A stretch of 64,000 nt of DNA from positions 1-64,000 of the forward strand of contig CAJMQE010000005.1 in assembly GCA_905215405.1 (NCBI GenBank), in the 5' to 3' direction. Shown here one piece after another: positions 26,623-35,247 of this stretch. Source of the DNA: an uncultured bacterium. GTDB lineage: Bacteria > Bacillota > Clostridia > Lachnospirales > Lachnospiraceae. Every line of letters starts with the position of its first letter. Position 1 is the stretch's first letter. A program made the position numbers and the translations under genes. The notes beneath the pieces are model-generated. The model searched no databases and was not told the origin of the DNA. It was given only the letters and a program-made list of their open reading frames with translations.

Positions 26623-27445
26623 TTCTTACGATCCCATCTAATAATTTCAGCTTGCTCACCGGATGAACTTTTCTCTGATCCATTGGAGGCAGTTCCATAT
26701 AATTCTTGAACTTAAAACTCAAGTAACTGTCATAATCACAGATTCCCTGAAATGTTTTACCTTCAAAAACTGTATCAACACTATTTTCATACCAGTTCCT
26801 ATAATAACCATACTCCTCATTCGGTGTCGGGAACATCAGGATTCGAACCATTCTGGTCTTTTTCTTTCCAGCGTGATGGATCATGACGTGATAATGACGA
26901 AATACACTCTCTTCTGGTATTTTATCGAGCAGTGCATACCATTTACGCATAAAGAAATTCTTATCCGCAATCTTCCCAACCTTTGACCAGAGAACTTTTC
27001 TAACGCAAAAACATTCGAAATTCTTGATGCTTCTGAGGAAGTAATTATCCGGTACACTATCAAGTGGAAAAACATCAATAAAGATTCCCTGCATATATGG
27101 CATGTGTTCCTGATGTTCTCTTAAAAACAGAGTATTCTTTCTTCTAAGTTTTCCATATCCCCAGCGGTATCCTTTGGTATTACGATGATCCTGAAATACA
27201 AATCTTGTCTTATCCAGTTCTGTTTTACATGCAATTCTGAACTTTTCATACTCTTCTCGTAACAACGCAACATCTGCATCATCATCCCATGGAATATACC
27301 CTCCATGTCTTACTGCGCCGAGCAGTGTTCCTGCAATAATATTGTAATGAATATTACATTTCTTACAAATTCGATCTACTTCTTCCAGCATTTCAAGCTG
27401 AATCATCTGGATCTGTCTTAATGTAGTATTATCAATTTCTAACAT
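26615..27445 (-). CDS. LicD-family phosphotransferase
   Basis: This 276-residue protein shows the LicD/fukutin hallmark: YNIIAGTLLGAVRHGGYIPWDDDADV at residues 35-60, where the Asp cluster binds metal. IFIDVFPLD near 115 follows. LicD enzymes move a phospho-substituent such as phosphocholine from a CDP-linked donor onto a sugar. Here the donor could come from the CDP-forming fusion two genes upstream. The gene overlaps its neighbours by 7 and 8 bases. The substituent is unknown; choline genes (licA, licB, licC) are not in this window, so an alditol-phosphate is as likely as phosphocholine. Confidence 0.8.
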   Translation of the reverse strand: MLEIDNTTLRQIQMIQLEMLEEVDRICKKCNIHYNIIAGTLLGAVRHGGYIPWDDDADVALLREEYEKFRIACKTELDKTRFVFQDHRNTKGYRWGYGKLRRKNTLFLREHQEHMPYMQGIFIDVFPLDSVPDNYFLRSIKNFECFCVRKVLWSKVGKIADKNFFMRKWYALLDKIPEESVFRHYHVMIHHAGKKKTRMVRILMFPTPNEEYGYYRNWYENSVDTVFEGKTFQGICDYDSYLSFKFKNYMELPPMDQRKVHPVSKLKLLDGIVRND

Positions 27446-28407
27446 AACTCTTTTCCTCTCTCACTCAGAAATTTTTCCATAATAGAAGCAATTGCAATGC
27501 TTTCCTCTTTTCTGATTCCTATTCTATTTTGATCCACATAGGCTCTGTCCTCAATTGCCTTTGCAAAGAATTCAAGCTCATACCACAAGCCATTCGCTTC
27601 AAATGGATATTCATAAGCTTCCCTTTTTGCTTCATCTTCAAATCGTACTTCAAATTTTTTCGTGAGCCACCATGGTGCCTCTGCAAGGATATATCCCTTT
27701 GTTCCTGAAATAAGCAGCTGCCCCTCTGATTTCACCCCAAGTCCGGTCTTTCCCATGCCTATCGCATTTTGGTATGTGACCTGTATTCTCGTGAATAGAT
27801 CCAGTCCATTACCCGCCTTGATCGAAGTGAACTTTACCTGTTCATATTTTGTTCCAAGCAATCTAAGCACTGGTAAAAGTACATAGCTTCCAAGTTCTGT
27901 TACACTGCCACCATACAAGGTATCTGTCAGTTCTCTGACATCCTGCGGAACCAACTTTGTAAAGCAGCTTTCTACATCACATATTTCACCAATTGCACCG
28001 CTTTGTGCCTTTTCTATCATCGCAAGGAATCCAGGACAATAGGAAGTCTTTACCGCTTCAAGTAAAATACATTTCTTCTCTTTGGCGACATCAAAAAGCT
28101 CTTCCGCCTGCTTCTTCGATAATGCCAGTGGTTTTTCACATAGTACATGTCTGCCACTCATCAAAAGCTCTCTTGCATAGGAAAAATGTGTTTCATGTGG
28201 AGACGCAATATAAACTGCATCTACCAATTCCTGAAAATGTGAGAAATCAGTTGTATAGTCGCTAATCCCCATCTCATTTGCAAATCTCATGGCGCTTTCT
28301 GGATGTGGATTATATACACATACAATTTCAACATTCTTTACTCTTACAGCGTCCTGTACAAATCTCTTTGCAATTCTTCCTGTCCCGATTATTCCAAGTT
28401 TAATCAT
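27439..28407 (-). CDS. Gfo/Idh/MocA-family oxidoreductase
   Basis: The 322-residue protein is a NAD(P)-dependent sugar oxidoreductase of the Gfo/Idh/MocA family. It has the dinucleotide motif GIIGTGRIAKRF at residues 5-16, VDAVYIASPHETHF, and the family signature CEKPLALSK near 92. It is clearly homologous along its length to the second half of the preceding fused protein (shared EGQL, GTKGYILAEAPWWLTKKF). The pair may be a tandem duplication that acts as two steps or as a heteromer. It overlaps the upstream gene by 8 bases. Confidence 0.8.
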   Translation of the reverse strand: MIKLGIIGTGRIAKRFVQDAVRVKNVEIVCVYNPHPESAMRFANEMGISDYTTDFSHFQELVDAVYIASPHETHFSYARELLMSGRHVLCEKPLALSKKQAEELFDVAKEKKCILLEAVKTSYCPGFLAMIEKAQSGAIGEICDVESCFTKLVPQDVRELTDTLYGGSVTELGSYVLLPVLRLLGTKYEQVKFTSIKAGNGLDLFTRIQVTYQNAIGMGKTGLGVKSEGQLLISGTKGYILAEAPWWLTKKFEVRFEDEAKREAYEYPFEANGLWYELEFFAKAIEDRAYVDQNRIGIRKEESIAIASIMEKFLSERGKELC

Positions 28408-29752
28408 TTTTTCTACTTTCCCATCTTTTCTTCATGAACCGCTCTGTGATATCTGCCATCGCAACAGCCTCTTCCTGTGTCAGCTTATATCCATTCTTAT
28501 TCATTCCATTGATCTGTGAGACAAACTCACTCATTTCATAACGAAGACCGTCGCCCTGAAAACTTGGTTCATAGGTCTCTACTTTTGTAGCGTCTTCGTA
28601 TCTGAGTACAAATTTTTTGGTCAACCACCATGGAGATTCTGCAAGCAGATACCCTTCAGTTCCTGCCACGACCAGCTGTCCTTCTGATTTTACACCAACG
28701 CCACACTTTGCTGTTGCCATTCCCTTATCATAAAAAAGCTGAATTTTTGTATACAAGTCAACACCATTTTCACCCAGAATACTATCGATCCGGACTTCTT
28801 TGTAATCAAGACCAAACAACTTAAATATCGGCAGCAGTGTATATGCACCGAACTCCAGAAATGCTCCGCCATAATCCGGATCAGAGCACTCTCTTGAGTA
28901 TGGATTTGCAAGTCTTGTAAAACAGGCTTCCACATCTCTGACTTCCCCGATCTTTCCACTGTGAATTACATTGATCAACTGCTGAAACCCTGGACAGTAT
29001 GCTGTTTTGATTCCCTCCAGTAATACTTTACCGTTGTTTTTTGCCAGCTGATACAATTCCATGGCCTCTACTTTTGAAAATGCGACTGGCTTTTCACTTA
29101 ATACATGCTTTCCAGCTTGCAATGCACGCTTCGCATATGAATAGTGCGTCTCGTTCGGAGAGGCAATATAAACTGCATCCACTCTGTTCAAAAACGCATC
29201 ATAATCATTATGATAGGTATCGATCTCATATTGCTCCTGAAAAGCTTTGCCACTTTCTTCTTCTGGATTATATGCGCAGACGATATTTGCTCCACTGACA
29301 TATTTACCCTCTGAGACAAATCGTGGTGCGATTCGTCCAGTACCCACGATTCCGATCTTAACGATCTGGAACTTGCTCGTTCTCAGCATGGTCGATGAAA
29401 CATCTGGTGTTCTCTCAAGATATACGACATTGCAAAATGTTCTCAAATAATCGAATGTACCGACCCAATCCGATCCTACCGTAAAAGTATCCACGCCATA
29501 TTTCTGTATATCTTCAATTTTCTGTCCTACATGATCTTCTATAATGATCTCATCTGCAAGTCCAGTTTTTCTTACATTTTCAATACGATCCAATGTTGAA
29601 TCAATCACATTGACTTTTCCTCTTGCTTCATCGAAATGTTCTGTAGTCACTCCAACAATTAGATAATCCCCTAATTCTTTTGCACGCTTTAAAAGATTTA
29701 AATGTCCCTGATGAAACAAATCGAATGTACCATATGTAATAACCTTTTTCAT
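28400..29752 (-). CDS. TagD-like cytidylyltransferase fused to Gfo/Idh/MocA oxidoreductase
   Basis: This 450-residue bifunctional protein opens the long operon. Residues 1-125 are a TagD/GCT-type nucleotidyltransferase: ITYGTFDLFHQGHLNLLKRA with HxGH at 14-17, and an RTPDVSST segment in place of RTxGxST. From about 130 a Gfo/Idh/MocA oxidoreductase starts with KIGIVGTGRIAPRF and has SEKPVAFSK. TagD makes CDP-glycerol from glycerol-3-phosphate. Here the oxidoreductase may first make or then alter the alditol, as in other bifunctional CDP-alditol enzymes built from different parts. ATG 29752 follows GGGAGGA; the ATG four codons upstream lacks a site. Confidence 0.75.
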   Translation of the reverse strand: MKKVITYGTFDLFHQGHLNLLKRAKELGDYLIVGVTTEHFDEARGKVNVIDSTLDRIENVRKTGLADEIIIEDHVGQKIEDIQKYGVDTFTVGSDWVGTFDYLRTFCNVVYLERTPDVSSTMLRTSKFQIVKIGIVGTGRIAPRFVSEGKYVSGANIVCAYNPEEESGKAFQEQYEIDTYHNDYDAFLNRVDAVYIASPNETHYSYAKRALQAGKHVLSEKPVAFSKVEAMELYQLAKNNGKVLLEGIKTAYCPGFQQLINVIHSGKIGEVRDVEACFTRLANPYSRECSDPDYGGAFLEFGAYTLLPIFKLFGLDYKEVRIDSILGENGVDLYTKIQLFYDKGMATAKCGVGVKSEGQLVVAGTEGYLLAESPWWLTKKFVLRYEDATKVETYEPSFQGDGLRYEMSEFVSQINGMNKNGYKLTQEEAVAMADITERFMKKRWESRKND

Positions 29753-29894
29753 ACGTCCTCCCATTTTTTCACGCCCTGTCTGCTGCCTTTGTCATTCTGG
29801 TCGAACTGATCTGTTTCTTCCCAAAACCTGCTACTACAGATTGTGATATTTATCTGATGTCTGATTTCAATTATTTATAATTTATAACGAACCG

Positions 29895-29941
29895 AACAAA
29901 ATTTTAAAAATAACTCTATCTATGTATCGTCATAGATAAAG
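29895..29941 (-). terminator. Hairpin terminator between two minus-strand units
   Basis: On the minus strand CTTTATCTATG (29941-29931) pairs with CATAGATAGAG (29924-29914) around a six-base loop. TTATTTTTAAAATTTT follows. It separates the GT2-TPR gene from the long operon starting at 29752, which must therefore have a promoter in 29765-29895. An AT-rich patch with TATAAA is present there, but I cannot name a firm promoter. Confidence 0.6.
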
Positions 29942-29985
29942 TATTGTATAACACCTGAAATACGTTTTCGTGCATTTTAAGCCAT

Positions 29986-31095
29986 TTACATGCCATTTTT
30001 TAACGCTTCAATTCTCTTCTTTGCCAATGCATAGCTTCCACATTTGCGGTAATTAAAAAGAGCTTCTTGTGTTTTTCCAAGGCACTCATAGATCACGCCG
30101 ATGTTGTAGAACGCCTTATAGGAATTGACACCTTCGATCACACATTCCTCGTGGCACGTAGCTTTTTCAAACTCCTGTATGGCATCCTCGAACCTGGCAT
30201 TATTCATATAGATCAGCCCCATCAAAAACTGAAAGTCAGCGCTCTTTCCAAACTCCTGATAAATATTTTCAAAAAACAGAGCCTTTTCATATTGTCTGGT
30301 ATTTAAAAGCGTGTACCCATAGGAATTGATCAAATCCCTGACATATTCAAGCCTTGGATCCAGATCAAAAGTCGTTGCTTCTTCAAAGTACATACACGCC
30401 TTGTCGTAGTCATGAATCATGTAATAGCTTTTTCCCGTCTGATAAAGTATATATGGGTCCCGCGCTCTCTCAAGCCGGCTCTTTAGCAGATTGATATTGC
30501 GCTTCGCCTTTTCCTGAAGCTGCTGTGGAGTTCCCTGATACCCATCATGATCTACCGTTATTGGAAGATCATAAGTTGAAAATTCCTCATTACCAGCAAC
30601 AGTCTCATCCGTCCTTTCCAAATCATCCATATGCGTGAGCCTTGCTGTAACCTGTTCATGAATCGTTCCTGTAAAACAATACATTTCCTTAGAGAAAAAA
30701 CGGTTCACCTTTTCCGATGACAGTCCTGCTTCATTCCCACTTCCCGTCAGATTACGGATATTCAGACGGCCGACCGCCTTTGGGTACTGGTGGCATAATT
30801 GCTGCAATTTTTCCCAATCCATAGAGGTAATGTACTCATCGGTATCCAGACTCAGAATATATTCTCCTGATGCCTGATCGATACAAAAGTTTCTGGCTGC
30901 AGAGAAATCGTTGCACCAGCTAAATGTATAGACCTGCTCTGTAAATGTCTTTGCCACCGCAATACTGTCATCCGTAGAACCTGTATCCACGACAACAATT
31001 TCAACCTGCTCTGTGTCACAGTTCTTACGAATTGCCTCCAGACATTTTTTCAACTTTTCCGCTTCATTTCTTGTAATGATACATATTGAGATCAA
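29986..31095 (-). CDS. GT2 glycosyltransferase with C-terminal TPR repeats
   Basis: This 369-residue enzyme has a compact GT-A domain: ISICIITRNEAEKLKKCL, VVDTGSTDDS near 37, WCNDFSAARNFCI and LDTDEYI near 90. From about 200 onward it is a run of TPR-like helices (ILYQTGKSYYMIHDYDKACMYFEEA and three more). GT2-TPR proteins of this kind glycosylate peptides or proteins in some bacteria (SunS-like), which makes it a candidate for the first sugar on flagellin. It is translationally coupled to the upstream DUF3880 gene by an ATGA overlap and followed by a terminator. Confidence 0.75.
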   Translation of the reverse strand: MISICIITRNEAEKLKKCLEAIRKNCDTEQVEIVVVDTGSTDDSIAVAKTFTEQVYTFSWCNDFSAARNFCIDQASGEYILSLDTDEYITSMDWEKLQQLCHQYPKAVGRLNIRNLTGSGNEAGLSSEKVNRFFSKEMYCFTGTIHEQVTARLTHMDDLERTDETVAGNEEFSTYDLPITVDHDGYQGTPQQLQEKAKRNINLLKSRLERARDPYILYQTGKSYYMIHDYDKACMYFEEATTFDLDPRLEYVRDLINSYGYTLLNTRQYEKALFFENIYQEFGKSADFQFLMGLIYMNNARFEDAIQEFEKATCHEECVIEGVNSYKAFYNIGVIYECLGKTQEALFNYRKCGSYALAKKRIEALKNGM

Positions 31096-32306
31096 TGGTC
31101 AGCCTCCTTCACGAATGATAGGACACCGGCTGTTTCAAGCATCTGCTGCAATTTACCCGTAAAGTTAAATTCCTTTTTGACCTTTTCATGCCCTGCACGC
31201 GCTATCTGCTGTCTTTCTTCCTCATGGCTCAGATAATATCCAACCAGTTCATGCAGGTGATCCATACTCTCGTAAAGAACGATCTCTTTTCCAGGTTCGA
31301 ACAACTCTGCCAGTTCCGGCTGATAATTACTGATCACAAAACCACCGCATCCTAAAATATCAATAACACGCAGTGGAATCCCTGACTGAATGGATTTGCT
31401 TGTAATATTCAGATTGATCTTACTGAGCTGAAAGATTTTTGGCATGACTGTCATATAGTCGACGAATCCTTTATGAATAATCTTTGGTGCTGTGATTGCG
31501 GAACGGTCCGAACTTGTATGTAGAACGACATCAAAATCCTGTCCCAGTGTATTGAGTACCTCTCTTCTCTCTACCATGGAGATCTGGCGATTGAGCATAT
31601 CTGAAACAAGCACACGATATACATCCTTGTACTTTGGCCCCATATCCATCTGCAGATATTTTTTTAGATCCTGTAGGATCCTGTCTGGCAGCAGTTCTTC
31701 TACCATATTTGTGCCGTAAATTTTCAGCTGTGCTGCAACAATAGCATCCAGATATCCTTTCAGATAGGCCGGAAGTGTCTGGAGTCCCTGATATTTGTTC
31801 GTTATCTCATCATTGTATAGATTTGCGACAAGCGTAACATCACCTGCATATTCAGTTTTATCATCCTCTGAAATGCAGACTTTCTCCCACTGCCTAAGAT
31901 CTGTTGCCAGTGGCATATGATAACAATGTTCCTGTCCCATATTGCGAATGATCTGACACTGAATTTTATCAAAACTGAATATATAGTTGTAACTGTTGGT
32001 GATAGTTTCTGAATACATACTGGTCATCGGATTATCTACTGTCCAACAGATATATGGAATTCTGATCTGCTGGCAAATCCGTGAAAGAAGTGGAAAATAA
32101 TCCACTGAAATGACTGCTGCACAACCGGTCTGATTGTGTATGCAGGTATTAAAATACTGAAGAAATGCTGCTTCCATTTGCGCATCTTCGTCATAATCAG
32201 TCATCTGTCCAAGAATAGAATCCACCTGAATTCCCATTTCTTTCAGATTGTTTACAAACGACTGCTCATAACAGTTCCCCCACCGGTAAAAAACAATGTG
32301 ATTCAT
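31092..32306 (-). CDS. DUF3880/CgeB-type glycosyltransferase
   Basis: This 404-residue protein belongs to the DUF3880/CgeB group, like those at 1974, 32541 and 38246. The N-terminal half has IVFYRWGNCYEQ and ISVDYFPLLSRICQQIRIPYICWTVDNPM. The C-terminal half has KINLNITSKSIQSGIPLRVIDILGCGGF near 305, then FEPGKEIVLYES and YYLSHEEER. It is a presumed GT-B glycosyltransferase. The ATG follows AAGGGA at nine bases. It forms a two-gene unit with the GT2-TPR gene downstream and is divergent from its paralogue at 32541. Confidence 0.75.
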   Translation of the reverse strand: MNHIVFYRWGNCYEQSFVNNLKEMGIQVDSILGQMTDYDEDAQMEAAFLQYFNTCIHNQTGCAAVISVDYFPLLSRICQQIRIPYICWTVDNPMTSMYSETITNSYNYIFSFDKIQCQIIRNMGQEHCYHMPLATDLRQWEKVCISEDDKTEYAGDVTLVANLYNDEITNKYQGLQTLPAYLKGYLDAIVAAQLKIYGTNMVEELLPDRILQDLKKYLQMDMGPKYKDVYRVLVSDMLNRQISMVERREVLNTLGQDFDVVLHTSSDRSAITAPKIIHKGFVDYMTVMPKIFQLSKINLNITSKSIQSGIPLRVIDILGCGGFVISNYQPELAELFEPGKEIVLYESMDHLHELVGYYLSHEEERQQIARAGHEKVKKEFNFTGKLQQMLETAGVLSFVKEADH

Positions 32307-32540
32307 AAAATATATTCCCTTTCGTAATCATCTTATCCTGACGCTAAAAGATCCCATTTCTCCCCTTTTTCATCCGCCACGGTTTAAAATGGTTGTCATA
32401 AATATAAATTCTATAGTAAAATCTATAGTATTAACGATTCTGATGTAAATATTATAGCATAATCAGTCGAATTATAATAGGACAGAGTCGAAAAATAAGA
32501 AGAGGAAAACAGATAATGTTTTACTGATAGGAGTATAGAT

Positions 32541-33719
32541 ATGAAGGTTTTATTTTACAGGTACGGGAGCATTTGTGAACCCGATCTTATAGATACGTTG
32601 CAGCACTTTGGGTTTGCGGTCACACAGGAGACCATGGAAATCCATGACAAGGCTATCACCCCGTTAAAAGGTGTCCAGCGTCTGAGTCCGATCCTTATGG
32701 AGGATCAATATCTCTTTGTGTTTACGATTAACTTTTTTCCTTGGATTTCCGATCTATGCAACGTTATGAAGATTCCTTATCTTTCTTTGATCGTAGACAG
32801 TCCTGTTCTTGAATTATATTCCAATGCATTGCGCAATGAATGCAACCGCATTTTCCTCTTTGACCGTGAACTTTATCGTGAATTCGAGCCAAAAAATCCA
32901 GGCCATGTTTTTCACATTGCACTTGCGACCAATGTCGAGCGGAATCAGCAGGTCTGCCAGAACGCCTCAGCAATGCAGCGAAAGAAATTTACCAGTGATG
33001 TCTCCTTTATTGGCTCCCTCTATTCTGAAAAATGCCCTTATAACAGAGCTGTTCTTCCTGAATATGAGCGCGGCTTTGCAGAAGGTCTGATTGAAGCGCA
33101 GCTCAACGTATATGGCTATAATTTTATGGAAGAAGTATTGACTGATGCCTTCGTGGAAACATTTCGTAAGTCCACGCCTGGTTTCTATGAATTTCCGCCT
33201 AATTGTGAGGAAAACTATAAGGCAGTAGTTGCCCAGCAGTACATGAGCGTAAAAGTTGCAGAACAAGAACGTCTCCGTGCCCTACGCATGCTTGCCGGAC
33301 ACTATCATGTAGATATCTATACTGGAAGCGATACCTCCGGAATTCCTGGTATTCATAACCGTGGTTTTGCCCGTTCCATGGACGAAATGCCTCTGATCTT
33401 CCAGCATAGCAAAGTCAATCTGAACATCACTGCCAAATCCATTCGCTCCGGTCTTTCCCTGCGAATTTTTGATGTACTTGGCTGTGGCGGCTTTTTAATC
33501 ACCAATTATCAGGCAGAGCTTTCTGAATTCTTCACCCCTGGTTCCGATCTCGAATATTACACCAGCCTTGAAGAACTGGACGAAAAAACTGGTTATTATC
33601 TGACTCATGACAATGAACGTGAAAAAATTGCAGCAAAAGGATTTGAGACGGTGAGCCGGCTGCATTCCTACCGTACAAGAATTCCACAGATGCTGGATAT
33701 AGCTTTTCCTGAACAATAA
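32541..33719 (+). CDS. DUF3880/CgeB-type glycosyltransferase
   Basis: This 392-residue protein is a plus-strand paralogue of the DUF3880/CgeB-type proteins. It shows VLFYRYGSICEPDLID, INFFPWISDLCNVMKIPYLS, KVNLNITAKSIRSGLSLRIFDVLGCGGF near 300 and YYLTHDNER. It opens a three-gene plus-strand unit with the helical protein at 33785 and the PF13712-type transferase at 34431. TAGGAG precedes the ATG. The divergent region 32307-32540 has several TATAAT-like boxes but no clear -35. Confidence 0.75.
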   Translation: MKVLFYRYGSICEPDLIDTLQHFGFAVTQETMEIHDKAITPLKGVQRLSPILMEDQYLFVFTINFFPWISDLCNVMKIPYLSLIVDSPVLELYSNALRNECNRIFLFDRELYREFEPKNPGHVFHIALATNVERNQQVCQNASAMQRKKFTSDVSFIGSLYSEKCPYNRAVLPEYERGFAEGLIEAQLNVYGYNFMEEVLTDAFVETFRKSTPGFYEFPPNCEENYKAVVAQQYMSVKVAEQERLRALRMLAGHYHVDIYTGSDTSGIPGIHNRGFARSMDEMPLIFQHSKVNLNITAKSIRSGLSLRIFDVLGCGGFLITNYQAELSEFFTPGSDLEYYTSLEELDEKTGYYLTHDNEREKIAAKGFETVSRLHSYRTRIPQMLDIAFPEQ

Positions 33720-33784
33720 TTACCAACGCAGTATGTCCCCAAAAAATTATGATTTACAGAATCATTTACAGAAAGGAACGAATT

Positions 33785-34438
33785 GTGAACAGCAAACCAA
33801 ATGATGTTACGACCGAAGCTTTTGCACAAAATGAAGCAAATGAATTGAAAGAACAGGAATCAAAACAGGCACAGCCCTTAAAAGATACTCTTGCGCTTAT
33901 ACAGAATCTTCTTGCAGAACACACCAGTGAAACCCGTCAGCAGCTGATCCATCTGTGTTCAGAAGAAAGTTTTATCAGCAGCTACCGCAATTATCGCGAG
34001 ACTGCATGGGTCCTGACTGCCATCCATAATATATACCAGTATGAGCTGGCAGGTGCAGAGTCCACTACCCTGCTAGACCATGTATCTTCGATTGAAGAGA
34101 TCCGCAGTTATATCAATCATTACAAATTTTTGATCTGGAATATTGAATTTGATACCGATGCCGATCAGGCTTTTGAGGATCTGACGCAGGCTGTAAAGGA
34201 CCACGCTATCTCTATCACAGCCATTGCTCATCTAGTCCAGTTGTATTCTCTTCACAAAAAGCAACTTTTAATACTTCTAGCCTGCTACTGGCAATTTCGA
34301 AAGTTCTATGAACAGGCTCATGATATACTCTTACAGAGTCTGCTTCTTTATCCGCAGGACCCTGACTTTACGAGCCATCTGCAGAATGTAAATAAAAGTA
34401 TGAATCAAAGCGAGAAAGGAGAGTCTGCTGATGCCTAA
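33785..34438 (+). CDS. Helical protein of unknown function, glycosyltransferase-associated
   Basis: The 217-residue protein has an acidic, low-complexity N-terminus (about residues 1-35, rich in Gln, Glu and Lys) followed by helical, TPR-like segments. Its C-terminal part (LLACYWQFRKFYEQAHDILLQSLLLYPQDP) looks like a degenerate TPR. I do not recognise a family. The GTG at 33785 follows AGAAAGGAACG and is preferred to an ATG 12 codons upstream. It overlaps the next glycosyltransferase by 8 bases. In the minus-strand relative at 35248 a TPR region and the same kind of transferase domain are fused in one protein, so this may be the split partner. Confidence 0.6.
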   Translation: MNSKPNDVTTEAFAQNEANELKEQESKQAQPLKDTLALIQNLLAEHTSETRQQLIHLCSEESFISSYRNYRETAWVLTAIHNIYQYELAGAESTTLLDHVSSIEEIRSYINHYKFLIWNIEFDTDADQAFEDLTQAVKDHAISITAIAHLVQLYSLHKKQLLILLACYWQFRKFYEQAHDILLQSLLLYPQDPDFTSHLQNVNKSMNQSEKGESADA

Positions 34439-35111
34439 AAAAGATCCATCTAAAATCTGTTTTATCGTCTGCTACAATGACGAGCAGTATGTTCAGGAGT
34501 GCAACCGCTACATCCATGCACTTCACGTTCCTGACGGAATGGAAATCACCACACTTTTTCTAACAGAAGCCGACTCTATGACTTCTGCTTATAATTACGG
34601 CATGCAAAACAGCGATGCCAAATATAAGGTATATCTTCATCAGGACACCTTTATCATCCACAAAGACTTTGTTCCCGAGATACTAAAGATCTTTTCTGAT
34701 CCATCTATTGGAATGATCGGTATGGTCGGTTCCCTGCATCTGCCTGATAATGGCATGATGTGGTATGGGCCAAGAGTCGGAGGGCTCTATGCAAATGTCA
34801 TCTACCAGACCATGGAAAGTAATTTTGCTCCTGACTGCCCGGCTATCAATGATGTAGAAGCAATTGATGGATTTATAATGATCACCCAATATGATCTTCC
34901 ATGGAGAGAAGATCTGATCCAAAGCTGGCATTTTTATGACATTTCCCAGAGTATGGAATTCCGTCAGCATGGCTACCGCATCGTTGTTCCCGCCATGCCA
35001 GTTCCATGGTGCATTCACGACCAGCAGATCACGAGTCTGAATCACTATTATGAAGAGCGTGAAAAATTTATCCGTGAGTATGCTGTTTATTTTCAAGAAC
35101 ATCATATTTAG
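34431..35111 (+). CDS. PF13712-type GT2-like glycosyltransferase
   Basis: The 226-residue single-domain protein resembles the PF13712 glycosyltransferase-like family: ICFIVCYNDEQYVQECNRYI, SMTSAYNYGM, YKVYLHQDTFIIHKDF near 65, DGFIMITQYDLPWREDL near 150 and WHFYDISQSMEF. The HQDTF segment takes the place of the usual DxD metal motif. The same order is found in the C-terminal half of the 612-residue protein at 35248-37086. It is coupled to the helical gene upstream and followed by a strong bidirectional terminator. Confidence 0.75.
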   Translation: MPKKDPSKICFIVCYNDEQYVQECNRYIHALHVPDGMEITTLFLTEADSMTSAYNYGMQNSDAKYKVYLHQDTFIIHKDFVPEILKIFSDPSIGMIGMVGSLHLPDNGMMWYGPRVGGLYANVIYQTMESNFAPDCPAINDVEAIDGFIMITQYDLPWREDLIQSWHFYDISQSMEFRQHGYRIVVPAMPVPWCIHDQQITSLNHYYEEREKFIREYAVYFQEHHI

Positions 35112-35162
35112 ATCATATTTAGAAGTAATAAAATGACGCTATAGCCAAACATTGCAACTAAT

Positions 35163-35198
35163 AAAAAACGCACAGATTTTTTTCTGTGCGCTTTTTTA
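35163..35198. terminator. Bidirectional rho-independent terminator
   Basis: CGCACAG (35169-35175) pairs with CTGTGCG (35184-35190). There is a T-run after it and an A-run before it, so it can stop transcription from both convergent units. Confidence 0.85.
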
Positions 35199-35247
35199 TA
35201 TCTTCATCTGTTTTGTATCAATTTCCATTGCAGTATCTGTCTCACAT

